DNA of 64,000 nucleotides from Symsagittifera roscoffensis. Its lineage: Eukaryota; Xenacoelomorpha; Acoela; Convolutidae. The first letter of the stretch is position 1; every line of letters begins with the position of its first letter. Under the pieces are notes generated by a model. The model had not been told where the DNA came from. It made no database searches and was given only the letters and a program-made list of their open reading frames with translations. The stretch lies in the NCBI RefSeq assembly GCF_963678635.1, contig NC_087071.1, forward strand, positions 16,803,613 to 16,867,612, in the 5' to 3' direction. Below are positions 23,487-34,728 of this stretch, piece after piece. A program made the position numbers and the translations under genes.

Positions 23487-24400
23487 CTAAGGTATGTGCA
23501 CCACACAGTTAGAACTGTCAAGGGCAATCCTCGGTTAGTTCGCGAGTCTGCCAATTAGTTGCATCCAAACATGCAATTCACCGTAGAAGAACTTGATAGC
23601 AACGGTAATTTGGCTTTTTTGGATTGAAATGTCAACTTGGACTCAGAAAAAATGGTCAAATGTGGGTGGTACCAAAAACCCAGTGATACCGGCACCATTC
23701 TAAATTTCAGAGGTTGCACCGTTATTGAAGGTGCGGTTCATAGGGTTTTCAGATGTACCTCAACATGGGAAAATTTTGAGCAGGCATTGGAAAAAAGTAG
23801 GAAACAAGGAATTGAAAATTAAAAATCAATATCCAAAAAATTCGTCGAACAGGGAAGTGTTTGAAATGCTTAACAAGATCATTGTGTGAAAGAAAAATTT
23901 AGAGGTGAACGCATCAGAACCGAGAAATAATAAATGGTTCAAAAACCCACCCCCTTTTTACAATGCAATATCGAGGCAATCCATCTCAACTGTTAGCTGC
24001 AAGGGTTCGGCATATATCCCGGGCACAAACAATTTTTACAACAAGAAAACTGAAAACATGCTTGCCATCTCTCAAAACTTCCTTTGCTCGTGAACTGAGA
24101 TCCAAAGTGGTGTATAAGCTTACATATAGATAATGTAACTCCACCTATGTCGGCCAGACAGTCCGACATTTAGCCACGAGGGTCGATGAAAACCGCAAAG
24201 GAGACTCCCCAGTAGGGCAACACTTGTTTGAGTGTAATAAGGATGTAGGCGGTACTGCTGAGCTGAAGTCAGAGATTATAGACCAAACAGCCAACACTCA
24301 CTAGCTACTCACGCTAGAGGCTTCGCATATTTGGAGGGAGAGGCCGAGGATCAACGCACGCGATGAATTCAGGAGCCGGCAATTAACTCTAAAATTTTAG
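23487..24400 (+). pseudogene. Penelope-like polyprotein remnant: RT end, linker, GIY-YIG endonuclease
   Basis: From about 23495 the translation gives a decayed RT palm edge (TVRTVKGNPR), then FTVEELDSNGNLAFLD, a TGA, and GWYQKPSDTGTILNF and VHRVFRCTSTWENF. These are characteristic of the Penelope RT C-terminus and thumb. The linker (about 23830-24130) is degenerate. From 24134 comes CNSTYVGQTVRHLATRV with SPVGQHLFEC, LLTLEASHI and a terminal LTLKF, the GIY-YIG endonuclease of these elements, with one in-frame TAG. Such proteins copy RNA at nicked ends. This copy cannot be functional. Confidence 0.8.
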
Positions 24401-24720
24401 TCTATGTATAACATGGCTAAAAGTTAAAAAACTGACATGTCAGAATAGAAAAAGTATTCCCAAATCGAAATTATATAACCATGAAAGAACAAAAGCTAAA
24501 AAATATCAGAAACTTACAGGAAAATGTTATCACTGATTATGTAATTTATTATGTAATTACAGTTGTTTAAACTTGGTTGGTCATAAAGTTTTAAGCATTT
24601 TTAAACATGTTTCTCATTTTTCAGATCTTTGATCGTTTTGTAAATTTTGTAAAATCTTTTAATCCTGATGATGCACAAAATTTGCGAAAACGTTTGAATT
24701 AACATTTTAAATTTTTTAGA
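24400..24720 (+). repeat. Penelope-like 3' UTR, terminal copy
   Basis: It follows the endonuclease stop directly and matches the other two UTR copies, including ATGGCTAAAAGTTAAAAAAC and TCAGATCTTTGATCGTTTTG. It ends at AAATTTTTTAGAGTCTT against the 5' LTR of the next element. Confidence 0.75.
24659..24702 (+). ncRNA. Candidate hammerhead ribozyme, second forward copy
   Basis: CTGATGA (24665-24671), a short stem II (GCA/TGC) and GAAA (24686-24689) are kept. Three bases present in the first copy after ACG are missing, so stem III cannot close as drawn. It is either decayed or active only as a dimer, as proposed for minimal Penelope hammerheads. Confidence 0.4.
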
Positions 24721-24725
24721 GTCTT

Positions 24726-25609
24726 TGTGCCATTCTGCCAGATTGGCACAGCGCGACCTTCCGGCGGGACAAAAAAAACGAAAAAAGGCCTGAGTAACGA
24801 AAAATTACTGCGAAGGAGGGTCTAGATATTCCGAGAATTTGAATTTTCAAAATTTCGAATGACGGGCCAATATTTCTGAGAAATACAAAAAGACGGCCAT
24901 TTTGACTGGAAAGGACGAAAATCAGAACAACGACAGATATAGTGAAAAACGGTCGTACCGGAACACGAGAAAAACGGAGCCTTTTATCGTGGCAATAACA
25001 CACGATAAGAACCTTAGCAGTGGAAATTAGTGGAGAAGGAAGCTTCAGTGGGGAAGGAATATTCCACGGAACCCGCTCGTGCCACAAATTGGAAGAGATA
25101 ACAGCGTTATCTCGAGAAGATTACGGGAGCGGAGGCTTGGTCCCCCAGAGACTGTTGTATGTGAAGGGACTATGTAAAACTGACTTTGTAGCTACCTGAA
25201 TGTCATAGAACTTTGAATTAACACCGGTATAACTTGATATTTTAGAATATGAGTAGCTAGAAAGAGGAAAGGGTCAATCCATCTCCAATGGATTTAATAT
25301 ACAACTGTCACACAAAAACATAATAAAATAGGGTGTTCGAGCCGTGTTTTTAATAGCAATCACGTAGTCTGAGGATCCGAGACTCAGCTATGTGGTTGTG
25401 TTCGCATGTAAACGAAAGCTGATCAAAAGTCGTTTGACTGATGGCCTAAAAATAGTAAATTTTTACTTAGCCCTAGACAGACCAGAAAATCAACTGGCAA
25501 GGTCGAGGCGGTGAAAAACGAGTAGGATTAAAGTAACTGACGCCTGCCAGTCGTTAATAGGTACTTTTTCTACGCTCCGTCGCTGTGTAGTATTTGGGCT
25601 AATGTTACA
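24726..25609 (+). repeat. 5' LTR of the giant element
   Basis: Begins TGTGCCATTCTGCC and ends GGGCTAATGTTACA. The first bases form an inverted pair (TGTGCCA / TGGCACA). Internal features include the palindromic hairpin AGATAAC-AGC-GTTATCT, a stem-loop at 25276-25294 (AATCCAT-CTCCA-ATGGATT) and AATAAA at 25322-25327. It matches the 3' LTR along its entire length with a few percent differences. Confidence 0.92.
25276..25294 (+). promoter_or_regulatory. LTR stem-loop upstream of the polyadenylation signal
   Basis: A 7-bp stem AATCCAT/ATGGATT with loop CTCCA lies 27 bases before AATAAA. The sibling LTR has GATCCAT/ATGGATC with loop CTGAA in the same position. The outer pair changed from A-T to G-C on both sides, a compensatory substitution. 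It is probably an RNA element of the LTR transcript. Confidence 0.55.
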
Positions 25610-25623
25610 TTATGGCGTTTTTA

Positions 25624-25640
25624 TGGCGCTACTGGGTGGG
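25624..25640 (+). promoter_or_regulatory. Candidate primer binding site
   Basis: TGGCGCTACTGGGTGGG starts 14 bases after the LTR. The sibling element has TGGCGCTCCTGGGTG 11 bases after its LTR. TGG at the start fits pairing with a tRNA CCA end. The tRNA was not identified, and the spacing from the LTR is larger than the usual zero to a few bases. Confidence 0.45.
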
Positions 25641-27866
25641 CCTGTCAAAGGCATAAGACCATCATGATCAGCAAGCGTTTCAGCGAAGAACCCTCCGCTC
25701 CGGGCGTATGCCCGAGTTAGAGGCCTTAATGAACTTTGTTGTACTAGGGGGAAGGTGCGTACCCTCCGCCTGGTACTATTTAGCTTTTTAACTTAGTTAA
25801 CACCGAAAATTCCGGGGGCCGGTGGGTTAGGTGGGAAGTCATGAGCCCGCTTATCCCAACATCCCGGGACCAAAAACAATTAAAGAGAAAGCCTAAACCA
25901 AACAAAAAAAGTGTATAACCAAGAAAAAGCCAAAAACAAATTTATTTGAAAACAAAACAGTACAAAAAACAGTGAAAAATCCAAAAAAGACCAAAAACAG
26001 TAAAAAACATAAAAAAAGACAGTTTATATGTTATTTCCGGACGAGATGTGATCGGACCTTCCTATTTGTTATTGTTTCAGATTGATTTATATCATTTCTG
26101 ATAGAAAAATTGTGTGTTTTGGTGAAGGGTTGGATACCCTCCCTTAAGTGTAATTTGAGTATTTAAGCACGTTAATGGTGATTTTTCCGGTGGCCGGAGG
26201 GTAGAGTGGCAAGCTGACCGACGTGTTCCACACTCAACAAGGACATCAGGGACAACATCCACAACGACTGTTGGGTATCGTTGAAACAATTTTAGTATCG
26301 TTCGGGTACTATTTCATCAAAATTTAAATGGTGGGGGGCAAGATTGGCGTGGTCCGATTGTACCCTCCATCGAATACAAATTTCCGAGTTAAGGGTCTTA
26401 ATTCGGGTATTTTGGTGCAAAAGAGGGTATAGTACTATTCATTAACGACTACTAATAGGTTATTATCCTTTATTATATTTTACTTATCTCCTAATTAGAC
26501 CCAAGAAACACCCAAATTTCGTCGAAAATTACTGATTTTCGACAAACTATAGACCCCTAAATTTTTGAATATCCAAGACTTTCCGAACAGTTAAACATAA
26601 CTGTTAAACATAAGAAGTTAAACATAACCCCCCATAGAGTATGCAGCTTGTTTTGACGCTTTCTTAAGCTAGTTGAAGGCCCTTGAAAATTTTGGAAGAA
26701 CCCTTCGAAGTAACCCTCCGGAGCATATTAAGCCTCTTATTGACCCTCCTTAGTAAGTTAAGGGGGAACCTCCGAAGTCTCTTGGGTGACTAAGGTACCC
26801 TCGGAAGTAACCCTCCGGAGTAGGCTAAGTGTCTTAACAACCCTCCGAAGAATCCCTCCGGAGTGACTTAAACCTCCTAACAACCCTCCTTGTTAGAAAC
26901 TTGAGGAAACCTTCTGTGGCAATTTGGGAAACGGAAAATATCCATTTATTTGAGATCATATTAGGATATTAGGCGTGCTTATTAGGATCATACGAGCCCA
27001 TTTTGACCCGGAAATTTGTGATCAACTTTGGATTCTAGATCGGGTGTATCAGAAGTACCCGAACCAAATTTTTTTTTGATTGTGATTTTGGTTGTGTGGT
27101 TGCCTTGAGCTACTTAATAGGAAAGTTCGGGCAATCCGGGAACAAATAAAAAAAGACCTCGGTGAGTGTATTAGGCAAATACACACTCACTTGAGAAGAA
27201 AAGTTGTTCCCTGCTCTCGTGCACTTGGAGCGTTCCGGGTGTGGGGGAGCTTTTTCATAGACTTTAGAAATTTTCGATCAGAGGTTGCCTTGAGCTACTT
27301 AAAAGGACAGCTCGGGCAATCGCAGGACACCTAAAAGAAGACCTCGGTGGGTGTATTAGGCGAATACACACTAAATTGGGAAGACTGTGTCCTGGGCTTA
27401 GTTCTTTCGGATCGTTCCGATTGAGGGAAGTCTTTTTCTTTAAGACTAAGTTTTATTGATCTGTTTCTGAATCATCACTGCTTTTTACCAAAGACTGTTT
27501 GATTTTAACAAAGCAGTGACTTGATAAGAGTGTGGCGGTAAATTGGTACTGACGAAAGGTCGCTGTCACCTGTAGGATATTCTTATCTGATTATCAATTG
27601 TGTTTTGTGTATTGATTATATCTTGTGAAAATTTTGTGATACCGTTATACTATACAACAGGGTTGAGTTAGCATTATATCAATATTGAGTGGGCCCTGTG
27701 TGTGTAAACTTTAGCTGAGTCACTAAGATTGTCATTGAGAAATCTAAGAGACATTTTTGGTACTTAAGAGATCGAAGAGGCAGCGTTAAGTAATTTAACT
27801 TGAACTTGTTTGCGGTACGTGTGCATCGCCATTAAATTATAAGAATATTGTTATTTGGTAAAAAGT
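25641..27866 (+). other. Leader of the giant element, non-coding with internal repeats
   Basis: About 2.2 kb without a convincing ORF. Between 26705 and 26890, CCCTCCGGAG and CCTCCGAAG phrases recur several times. At 27098-27190 and 27283-27375 a sequence of about 90 bp is repeated (TTGCCTTGAGCTACTTAA...GACCTCGGTG). Each copy ends in a hairpin GTGTATT-AGGCR-AATACAC (27166-27184 and 27351-27369). Packaging or translation-control roles are possible but inferred. Confidence 0.5.
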
Positions 27867-30566
27867 ATGCAGCGCAGGGACTCATTAGGATCGACTACTA
27901 AGATTCCCAGGCTGAGCAAGGCAAGCACGCAAAAATTCAAAACTAGGCGTAGCCAGTCCTCGTTTAGCAGCGCTTCCGACGTGTTTGCTGAAAACAAATC
28001 GACTAAAGGTCAACCTGATCTTTCAGTGAGCAAAATGAAGCTAAGGAGCGAGAAAAACCTCGATGGCGATCAGGGGCGGAGCGCCGAGGCCGGACCCGCG
28101 AGCGAAACGCTTGTGGACCCCTTTGACGAAGGAGAACAGACGCTCATTCGACCCGACTTTGAGCCGAGCGAGGACCTCGAGCGGGAGGAAGTTGAGAGAA
28201 CAGAGGAGACCTCGGAGCTTTCCTAGGTTGAGCCTCGAGAGGAAGTGTTATTCAGGGGAATGTCCAAATCGGAGACCAAGAGTCATAGGTGGAGAAGAGA
28301 AATTTCACATCCAGCTAATACCCACTCATCTCTGGCCAAGCAGAGCAACAACGCGATGATGTCGAGCATAAGCCCGAGTGAAGAACAACCGGGTTCGAAG
28401 GCCAAGAAGAGCTGGAAGTCTTTGTACGATGAGCGCATGGCGTCACTACGAACTGAAGGTTTATCTTCCGGTTATGACCACCCGGAGATAACCCATCCGG
28501 ACGTGAACTTCACACCGTGCCCAAGAAACGACATGAGCGGGAAGGCGTCGTCCGCCTCGCCGACCAGGCCCATGTCAGATGGGATAACGATGGGAGCGTC
28601 ATCAACGTTCGACAGATTGATGACGTCGATGAGCAAGGAAAAAGGCGGTGCGTCATCAAGTATCAAGCTGCAGCCGCAGTTGACCTCATCTTCTTTGGGA
28701 CTAACCCCGCCATTTGGGGCAACTGGCGATATAAGTGACATGTTCGCTGGCGTAATGAATGGTCTGGATGAATTGAGACGGGACATGACCAAGAGAACAG
28801 ATCAAGTTGACAAGAGAGCTCACCAGGGTCGAGAGAATCTGAGAGACGAACTAACGCACGTGAAGTTGCAAGCGAGGGTTGATCAGGCTCAATTGATTCG
28901 CAACACCGATCAATGCCTGGCGGAGAGCCTGGCACAGGCAAGCAAGGAGTCTGAGAAAAGAGAGGCTAGGATGACAAGAGAGATCGAGCGATTGTTGAAC
29001 GATCATGATAATACCTACGCCCATACGATGACTAGCCTGGAAAAAAGGTTAGATGCCAAATCTGACTTAATGATGCGGAAGCTTGACGCGATCTTGAATG
29101 GGAGCAGTTGGGAGGAGCGTTCCAACCCAAGGCAGCGCGCACACCATGCGAACGATGGAGATGGGACGGGCAGCTATGCCAGGGCCCAGCAAAGCTCGAG
29201 AACGAACTACGAACCTAGGAATAGGGAGCGGCCAAGGGCAGCCCCGTCGAGGCCTGGCTGGACGAATCCAGTCCCGCCGGAGGCAGATGCTACTCCGGAG
29301 ATAAGGTTGCCAACTGTGCCACAAGTCAGTTCAGTGCCAGATCTGACTACAGTCTCACAGGACACGACGATGTATGCCTCGATGTTTGAGCCTCTGAATA
29401 GATCTCTCGAGACTTTCATCACTAAACTCTCGAAGTCAACCGAAAGAGGAGAGAGGTCAAGAACGACACTGAAAAAGCCGAAGTCATACAAAGACGAGTC
29501 AGACGGCTGCATTGATACTTGGATAGAAGTGATGAAGTTGCACTTTGAGGAAGAGAGTCTCTCCAAGAAACAGGAGTGCAGCGCGCTAACAAGCAACCTG
29601 GAGGGTACTGCACTAAATTGTGTAATGGCGAAAAGAGCCAATGAGAGAGACAGCGCTCGCAAGATATTCGACATCCTGCTGAATCGTTTCGGCTCTGGAG
29701 TACAAGGGCACCAGGCTATGGTGAAGTTCGAAAAGAGGCGTCAAAGAGATGACGAATCCATAGACAAATTTTTGAACGACCTTGAATTGTCTAGGAGGAG
29801 AAGCAATCCCGATGAGAAAATATCCGAGCGAAACTTGGCGATTGCTTCGAAGTTCATGGACGGAATAAAGAGTGAGGAGTTGAAAACGATGTTGGCCACA
29901 CACTTCACCCTGCCACTTGATCAGGTACCCACGCCCGATGATTTGCGTATGAAGTCACGCGAGTATTTACTCATAAGACCGAGGGCGCAAAACCGTTACA
30001 GCAATTTTGGTAACTATAGCGGGAGAAACACTGGTGTGAACTCCAGTTGGTACAAACCTCGCGATGACATGGATAAGAGGAGGTCTTGTGCGAATTGTGG
30101 TTCGATGGACCATCACGCTTCCGCGTGTTCTGCATATAAACAGAACATGAAGGCAATAGGCTACTTTCTCGACGACGTCGACGCGAACGACGAGGATCAC
30201 GAAGAGTACGTCAAAGGGCTCATCATGAAATATGGTCCGAGGTGCTTCTTCTGTAATTTGGAAGGACACTTCAAGTCGGATTGCACTCAGTTTTGGGATG
30301 CAGTGGCGGACGCGAAACATCCCCACCACGAAGAGGCGCTTTCGGGTGTCAAGGCCAGTCGAGCACGTCTGATGAACGAGGCCGAGTCTCGGAGAAAGGA
30401 GACGACACCGAGCACCTTTACGACTAAGAAAGTAAAGACACTGCCTGGCGATGTGTTAGCCTCGAACCTGGAGGCAGAGTCGGCTAGCCCACTCAAGGTG
30501 GATTACGGTCTGGCGGCAAGGACAGCGTTGCAGAGGTGGCCACGAAAGAAGTGGAGCAATGGGTAA
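27867..30566 (+). pseudogene. gag: Gag polyprotein of the giant element
   Basis: First ATG at 27867. An in-frame TAG at 28224-28226 splits the N-terminal, Ser/Arg/Glu-rich part from the main open frame (from 28245), which reads to a TAG at 30566. The middle is helical with likely coiled coil (about 28740-29100). A capsid-like region contains GCIDTWIEVMKLHFEEE, ILLNRFGSG and FEKRRQRDDESIDKFL. Two CCHC knuckles follow, CANCGSMDHHASAC (about 30090) and CFFCNLEGHFKSDC (about 30245), for RNA binding. The sibling Gag at 51785 aligns throughout from the capsid region. A frameshift near 30530 separates it from protease. Confidence 0.85.
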
Positions 30567-31456
30567 GGTCGGAGCTGGAGAGCACGGATCTTCCAGAAAA
30601 TTTTAACATTCTGGGTAAAACGACGAAAAAAGAAGACAAAGAGGAACCCAGGAAGCAGGGACTAAAGCTGAACGTTATATCTGGCAGAACTTTTGGCATG
30701 ACGAAGGAGGGGACGAAGGTAATGTCCATTATCTCAGTCGCAGGGCACCAGGTGGTCAAGAACTTGAGTGAACCATCCGAGATTACACTAGTCCACCTGG
30801 ACATTTATGCAGACTACCTGAAGGAGAAAGATCCCAAACTGGACTCCAGGGCAGTGCGAGCGCTGCTCACAACAGGAGGTCCGAGGCTGATGAAAGTGGA
30901 TGGACATTAGATCGAAGTCCATGGCCCATACCCGGTTCTAATGAATGTGGATGGCATGAATATCTACACAAAAGCTCACGTAATTGATGCGAACGATCAG
31001 ATTGGCCAGATATACATTGGTCAAGAGGAGCTGAAGGTTAGACGAATTGGACACAACGCCATGCTCGAACAAGATGCGGTGCACATAGGTTGCTGGACGT
31101 GCAAGGCAGACAACTTTCAGTAAAGGGACTGCTAGACACAGGAGCAGTGGTTAGTGTCATGCAAGTCAAAACTTGGACAGACAAGGGTTTTGAGAGGTCG
31201 GATCTCAAACCGACAAACATCAGGTTGGCAGCTGCCAATCAGGGAGCGATCTATGTGACTGGACGAACCCCGATCATTTCACTGCAGCTCGGAGGAAGAC
31301 ATCTTTGGACGAGCTTCCTAGTAGTGGAGAATTTGGACGAATCCGATCAGTTCATCTTAGGAAGGGACTTCGTACGCAACTTTGATGTCACGATCGATCT
31401 CAATGACGGGTTGATTAGGATCAAGGATCCTGAGAGAAAGTATGAAAAGAAACCCC
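30536..31456 (+). pseudogene. pol: Retropepsin-like aspartic protease region
   Basis: A linker reads from 30536 in a new frame and is cut by TAG at 30908-30910, where the sibling has a tyrosine codon. A frameshift with a small deletion near 31085-31095 moves into the frame that holds the catalytic triplet LLDTGAVVSVM (GAC ACA GGA at 31135-31143). The flap-side phrase FILGRDFVRNFDVTIDL (about 31350-31400) completes the domain. It would process Gag and Pol. As read, the region upstream of the active site is broken twice. Confidence 0.85.
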
Positions 31457-32382
31457 TTAGTGTCAAGGAAACCTACGACAAACTGCCACTTACTAGGTGG
31501 TTAGACAAGTCAGGGCATTCTATACCCGGACACCCTGACCTTCCAGTGGAGACGGCCGCGGGGATAAAGGTTTTAGCCAGAGGCGAGCCCGTTCCGTTGG
31601 ATCTGCTAGTCCGATCCAAATTGGTACAGCAAGAACTTACCAGGCTGGGTATAAACAGCATGGCTCTATTGAACAGGACGGTGAACGTGGCGCCGGACGT
31701 CATGGGGAAGCTCCGTGACTTGTTGGACAGGGAAGTGGATAGGCATGATCGTGAAAGGATGGAAACCATGCAGCGGTTGACTGTTACTGAGAGAACAGAG
31801 AAGAGGCCAGTGTCCCTTCGCAGCCGAGATGTTGAACGGGATTGCAGGTCGATAGTCAAGCAGCTGGTGAGCTCGATGCCGAAGGAGGTCTTGTTGAGAA
31901 CTTTGTTCACTGAACATGGGACACTGAATCAGACCCAAGCCACTGAGGAAGTCAGGATCAAGTCGAGATCTAGCTTCGCGAGGAAAGTGCATTTCACGGA
32001 TGCAAGAGAAGAATACGAGCCGAGCCCAGATTGTTCGCCCGGGGACGAGACAATGTCCGGGGAGTCTGATACCTTTGAGCCCGTCAAGGACGAATCATCT
32101 GAGGAGTTAGACACCTTTGAGCCCGTGCAGATAGACTTGTCCGGGGAGAGGTTGACGAGACTACCGAGTGGACGAACTTTGTCCAGGGAGTCGGATTCAA
32201 AGCGACCAATGGACAAAGAGTTTTGTCCGGAGGGTCGAGAAACATCTCAGACAACTTGGAATATGATGTTGGGGAATCAGTCGGCTCAAGTGTTGACTCG
32301 AGGCCCCAGTCCTGGGATAACACATCTGAAACGACTTCAAATTCCGATATGTCAGAGATCGCAATCCACTCCTTGTTGGTAG
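31457..32382 (+). CDS. Post-RNase-H linker region, fused directly to protease
   Basis: Open in the protease frame (31090-32382). ETYDKLPLTRWLDKSG at about 31470 aligns with the sibling sequence located after RNase H (57090 and 63480 regions). The whole RT-RNase-H segment is therefore missing and the joint keeps the frame. The following 250 residues are acidic and contain repeats of the type SGES/SEELDTFEPV at 32055-32130. The role of this linker is unknown. A frameshift near 32230-32280 leads into the integrase frame. Confidence 0.65.
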
Positions 32383-34082
32383 ACTGGACGCAGCGCGGGC
32401 TGGACCGAGAAACGCATCAGGATCCAGACAGGGACAGGTACACCTCAGATGAAGATGGCACTGTGGTAGATAATGCCGCAGATGAGCTCGAGCTGATAGC
32501 AGTTTCGAAACGCCCAACCAGATTGCTGCCACATGGTACGGTCGTCCGTGCCAATCTGGAACCATCTGTGCACGAAGCGACGCCTTTGAAAAAGATATGG
32601 TGTGTCAAGTTGATGGACGATGCTCATGCTCCAGAAATAATGAGTGGGCAAATGAACGTGTTAAAGACGTGTTTGAAAGCCAGGTACAGGTTGTCGGATC
32701 TCCTAAGGGCTCAACGAAACGATAGAATGACGAGCAGTCTGAAGAGATGGATCGAGATTGGAGCACCTGACAAGGGAGACTTGGAAGAAGACAGCTACAA
32801 GATCTTGAAGCAATTTTACCTGAAGAGAAAAGACTTGTTGTACCTGAACCAGGATGGAATCGTAGCCTGTAAACGTAAAGAGGAGGACAAGGTCCTTTAT
32901 AAATACAATTCGATAGTGTTACCACAGTTATACCAGACCGAATTGCTCTTTCGCTCACATGATCAGATGGGCCATCAAGGCGTGGACAAAGTGTACAACA
33001 GGATACAGAAACGATTCGAATGGCCGGGGTTGAAGTCGGTTTGTGAGAAGTGGATCGCCGCATGCCTGTCATGTCAGCAGGCGAAGGAACCCAGGAAACT
33101 AAGGTTCCCCCTACAGTCAATAGAGTCGTCGGGATTCAACGAAGTGGAGCAAATTGATCATCAGAAAATCTGCATGACAGCAACGGGCTATAGCAAGGTG
33201 CTGGTAATGATCGACCATTTTACGAAATATGCGGAGGCAGCACCCTGCATGACAGCATCGGCGGAAGAAACATGCGATCATTTGATAAATGTGTGGATAG
33301 CGAGGCATGGCTGCCCCATCACATTCCAATCGGACAATGGCAAAGCATTCGTTAGTGATCTCACGAAGGAGTTAATGAAAAGGTCGCAGGTAGCGCAGTC
33401 CCACTCGACCACTTATCACCCGCAAACGAATGGCCTAGTCGAGAGGCAAAATCGCACACTGGTATCCATGCTGGGAGTCTATTGCTCGCGCTACATGGAT
33501 GACTGGTACAAGCACTTGCCGCAAGTGATGGGTGCTTACAACAGCACGGAGCATTCCGTTGACGTTTTTCTACCCGAAAATGAGGGGAAGAGAACAGCAC
33601 CGCAAACGTACTAGCGGGATGTTATTAGAAGACAGCAGGACCTCAATGACTTATGCAGGAGGAACACGCAACAGGCGCAAATTAGACAAAAAAGGAGGTT
33701 TGATAAAAGGACAGCCGATGCAAAAGCCTACTTAGTTGGCGACTACGTGTGGGTGTTCCAGGAAGTGGTTCCTTCAAAAGGAACCAAGAAATTATTAAAG
33801 AAATGGCGTGGTCCATTTCAGATAACAGATGTGCACCAAGGAGGTCGTTTTTATCGATTGAGCACTGGAAGAGCAGCTCATTACGAAAATATCAAACCAC
33901 ACAATGCCTCGTCAGAGGACTGGTGCATCCCAGCGGACATGCAAGAGGGAGACTATTTGATAGTGGATCCTGCTTGTGAGGTGAATGAAAGGGGTACTCG
34001 CGACAAAAACGACGGAAATGAGGTGGTGGACGATTCCGACCTACCACTGGATCTGGAGTTGAGGAGTAGAGGTGGACGATGA
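32223..34082 (+). pseudogene. pol: Integrase (HHCC, DD35E, GPY/F), one stop and one frameshift
   Basis: The zinc-binding N-domain has HDQMGH and CLSC at about 32960-33080. The catalytic Asp, Asp and Glu codons are at 33156, 33333 and 33441, giving D-58-D-35-E spacing as in active integrases (motifs EQID, FQSDNGKAF, NGLVERQNR). Near 33560 a small deletion or frameshift scrambles the helix after YNSTEHS. TAG at 33612-33614 interrupts the frame, which then continues to 34082. The C-domain carries KKWRGPFQITDV and YRLSTGRAAHYENIKP (GPY/F-like). It would insert the cDNA into host DNA. It is the most complete enzymatic domain of this element. Confidence 0.87.
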
Positions 34083-34677
34083 ACCTCTACCTTATTCCGA
34101 GGAAGACTGGGACTGCCCGGAACAAATCGAAATTGACAAAGGAACACAGCCTGACTTTCCTCTCACCATGGAAACATGCCAGAGCAAGAGAGGAAAAAAT
34201 AAGAAGAAATACAACCCGTACGGCGAGGATTTCGTCGTAGACAGGATAGTTGTAAGTCATATGATGGACTCGCTGGTAGGACTGGACGAAGTGGCGATGC
34301 TAGAAGAAATCGACTTCGTGAATGACATGGATCAGGATTGGATCGACGATCGATCAGAACCGGAAGTGGAGTTCGAACCAGAAGCGGAACAGACTCATGA
34401 GCAAGAACTAACGACCTTGCGGGTGCTCGAATGGCTCCATGATCTGCCGACAGATCCAAAAGCGACGATCCTGACGATTCCGGACGTCGATAAAGACGGC
34501 ATCAAATATGTCAGTCATGACAATACAGAGTCCAACTGGGTCGCCCCAGATGGTCCTCTAAGAGTTCCACAATCCAACCTCGATCTCCTAGACTTTGGGC
34601 GATCGACGGGGACGTTGATGGATATTTTTGTCCGGGGAGTGGGGGTAGGACTCACCCACACCAAAAATCTGATATAA
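34072..34677 (+). CDS. Acidic ORF after integrase, pol tail plus start of the first cargo module
   Basis: It overlaps the integrase end by 11 bp in another frame. The first 65 residues (EDWDCPEQIEID, YNPYGEDFVVDRI) look like the usual tail after integrase in such elements. From about 34313 it enters the tandemly duplicated 1.8-kb module (VNDMDQDWIDDRSEPEVEFEP), a Glu/Asp-rich segment then RVLEWLHDLPTD. It ends in the polypurine-like block with a TAA that the second module copy lacks. Function unknown. Confidence 0.55.
   Translation: MDDEPLPYSEEDWDCPEQIEIDKGTQPDFPLTMETCQSKRGKNKKKYNPYGEDFVVDRIVVSHMMDSLVGLDEVAMLEEIDFVNDMDQDWIDDRSEPEVEFEPEAEQTHEQELTTLRVLEWLHDLPTDPKATILTIPDVDKDGIKYVSHDNTESNWVAPDGPLRVPQSNLDLLDFGRSTGTLMDIFVRGVGVGLTHTKNLI
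34567..34677 (+). repeat. Internal polypurine-like block, copy 1
   Basis: It runs from GTTCCACAATCCAACC through GGGCGATCGACGGGGACG and TTTTTGTCCGGGGAGTGGGG to AATCTGATA. The central part matches the sequence just upstream of the 3' LTR (GCGATCAATAGGGA, GTCCGGGGAGT at about 47150-47190). Copies 2 and 3 are at 36373-36485 and 44418-44527. Confidence 0.7.
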
Positions 34678-34728
34678 AAAAATTGAAATCGGCAAGAGAA
34701 ACCGGAGAACTAGAGACAGAGGGCGAGA

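Larger units (their letters stand above)
22085..24720 (+). mobile_element. Penelope-like element, rearranged and decayed
   Basis: A family-specific 3' UTR sequence occurs three times: forward at about 22165-22570 (plus a partial copy at 22085-22160), inverted at about 23088-23482, and forward at about 24400-24720. Between the last two is coding debris of a Penelope-like RT, linker and GIY-YIG endonuclease. Such elements often carry partial or inverted pseudo-LTRs, which fits the arrangement. The 5' part of the RT is absent, replaced by the inverted copy. The LTR element that follows starts immediately after the third copy. Confidence 0.8.

Noticed and set aside
24716-25087. Minus-strand 123-codon ORF in the 5' LTR, partly mirrored at 47259-47555
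   Set aside because: Lies inside both LTRs, is not intact in the second, and has no recognisable domain. A chance open frame.
32055-32130. Envelope-type glycoprotein downstream of pol
   Set aside because: No signal peptide, furin-like site or membrane anchor was seen in any ORF of the giant element.
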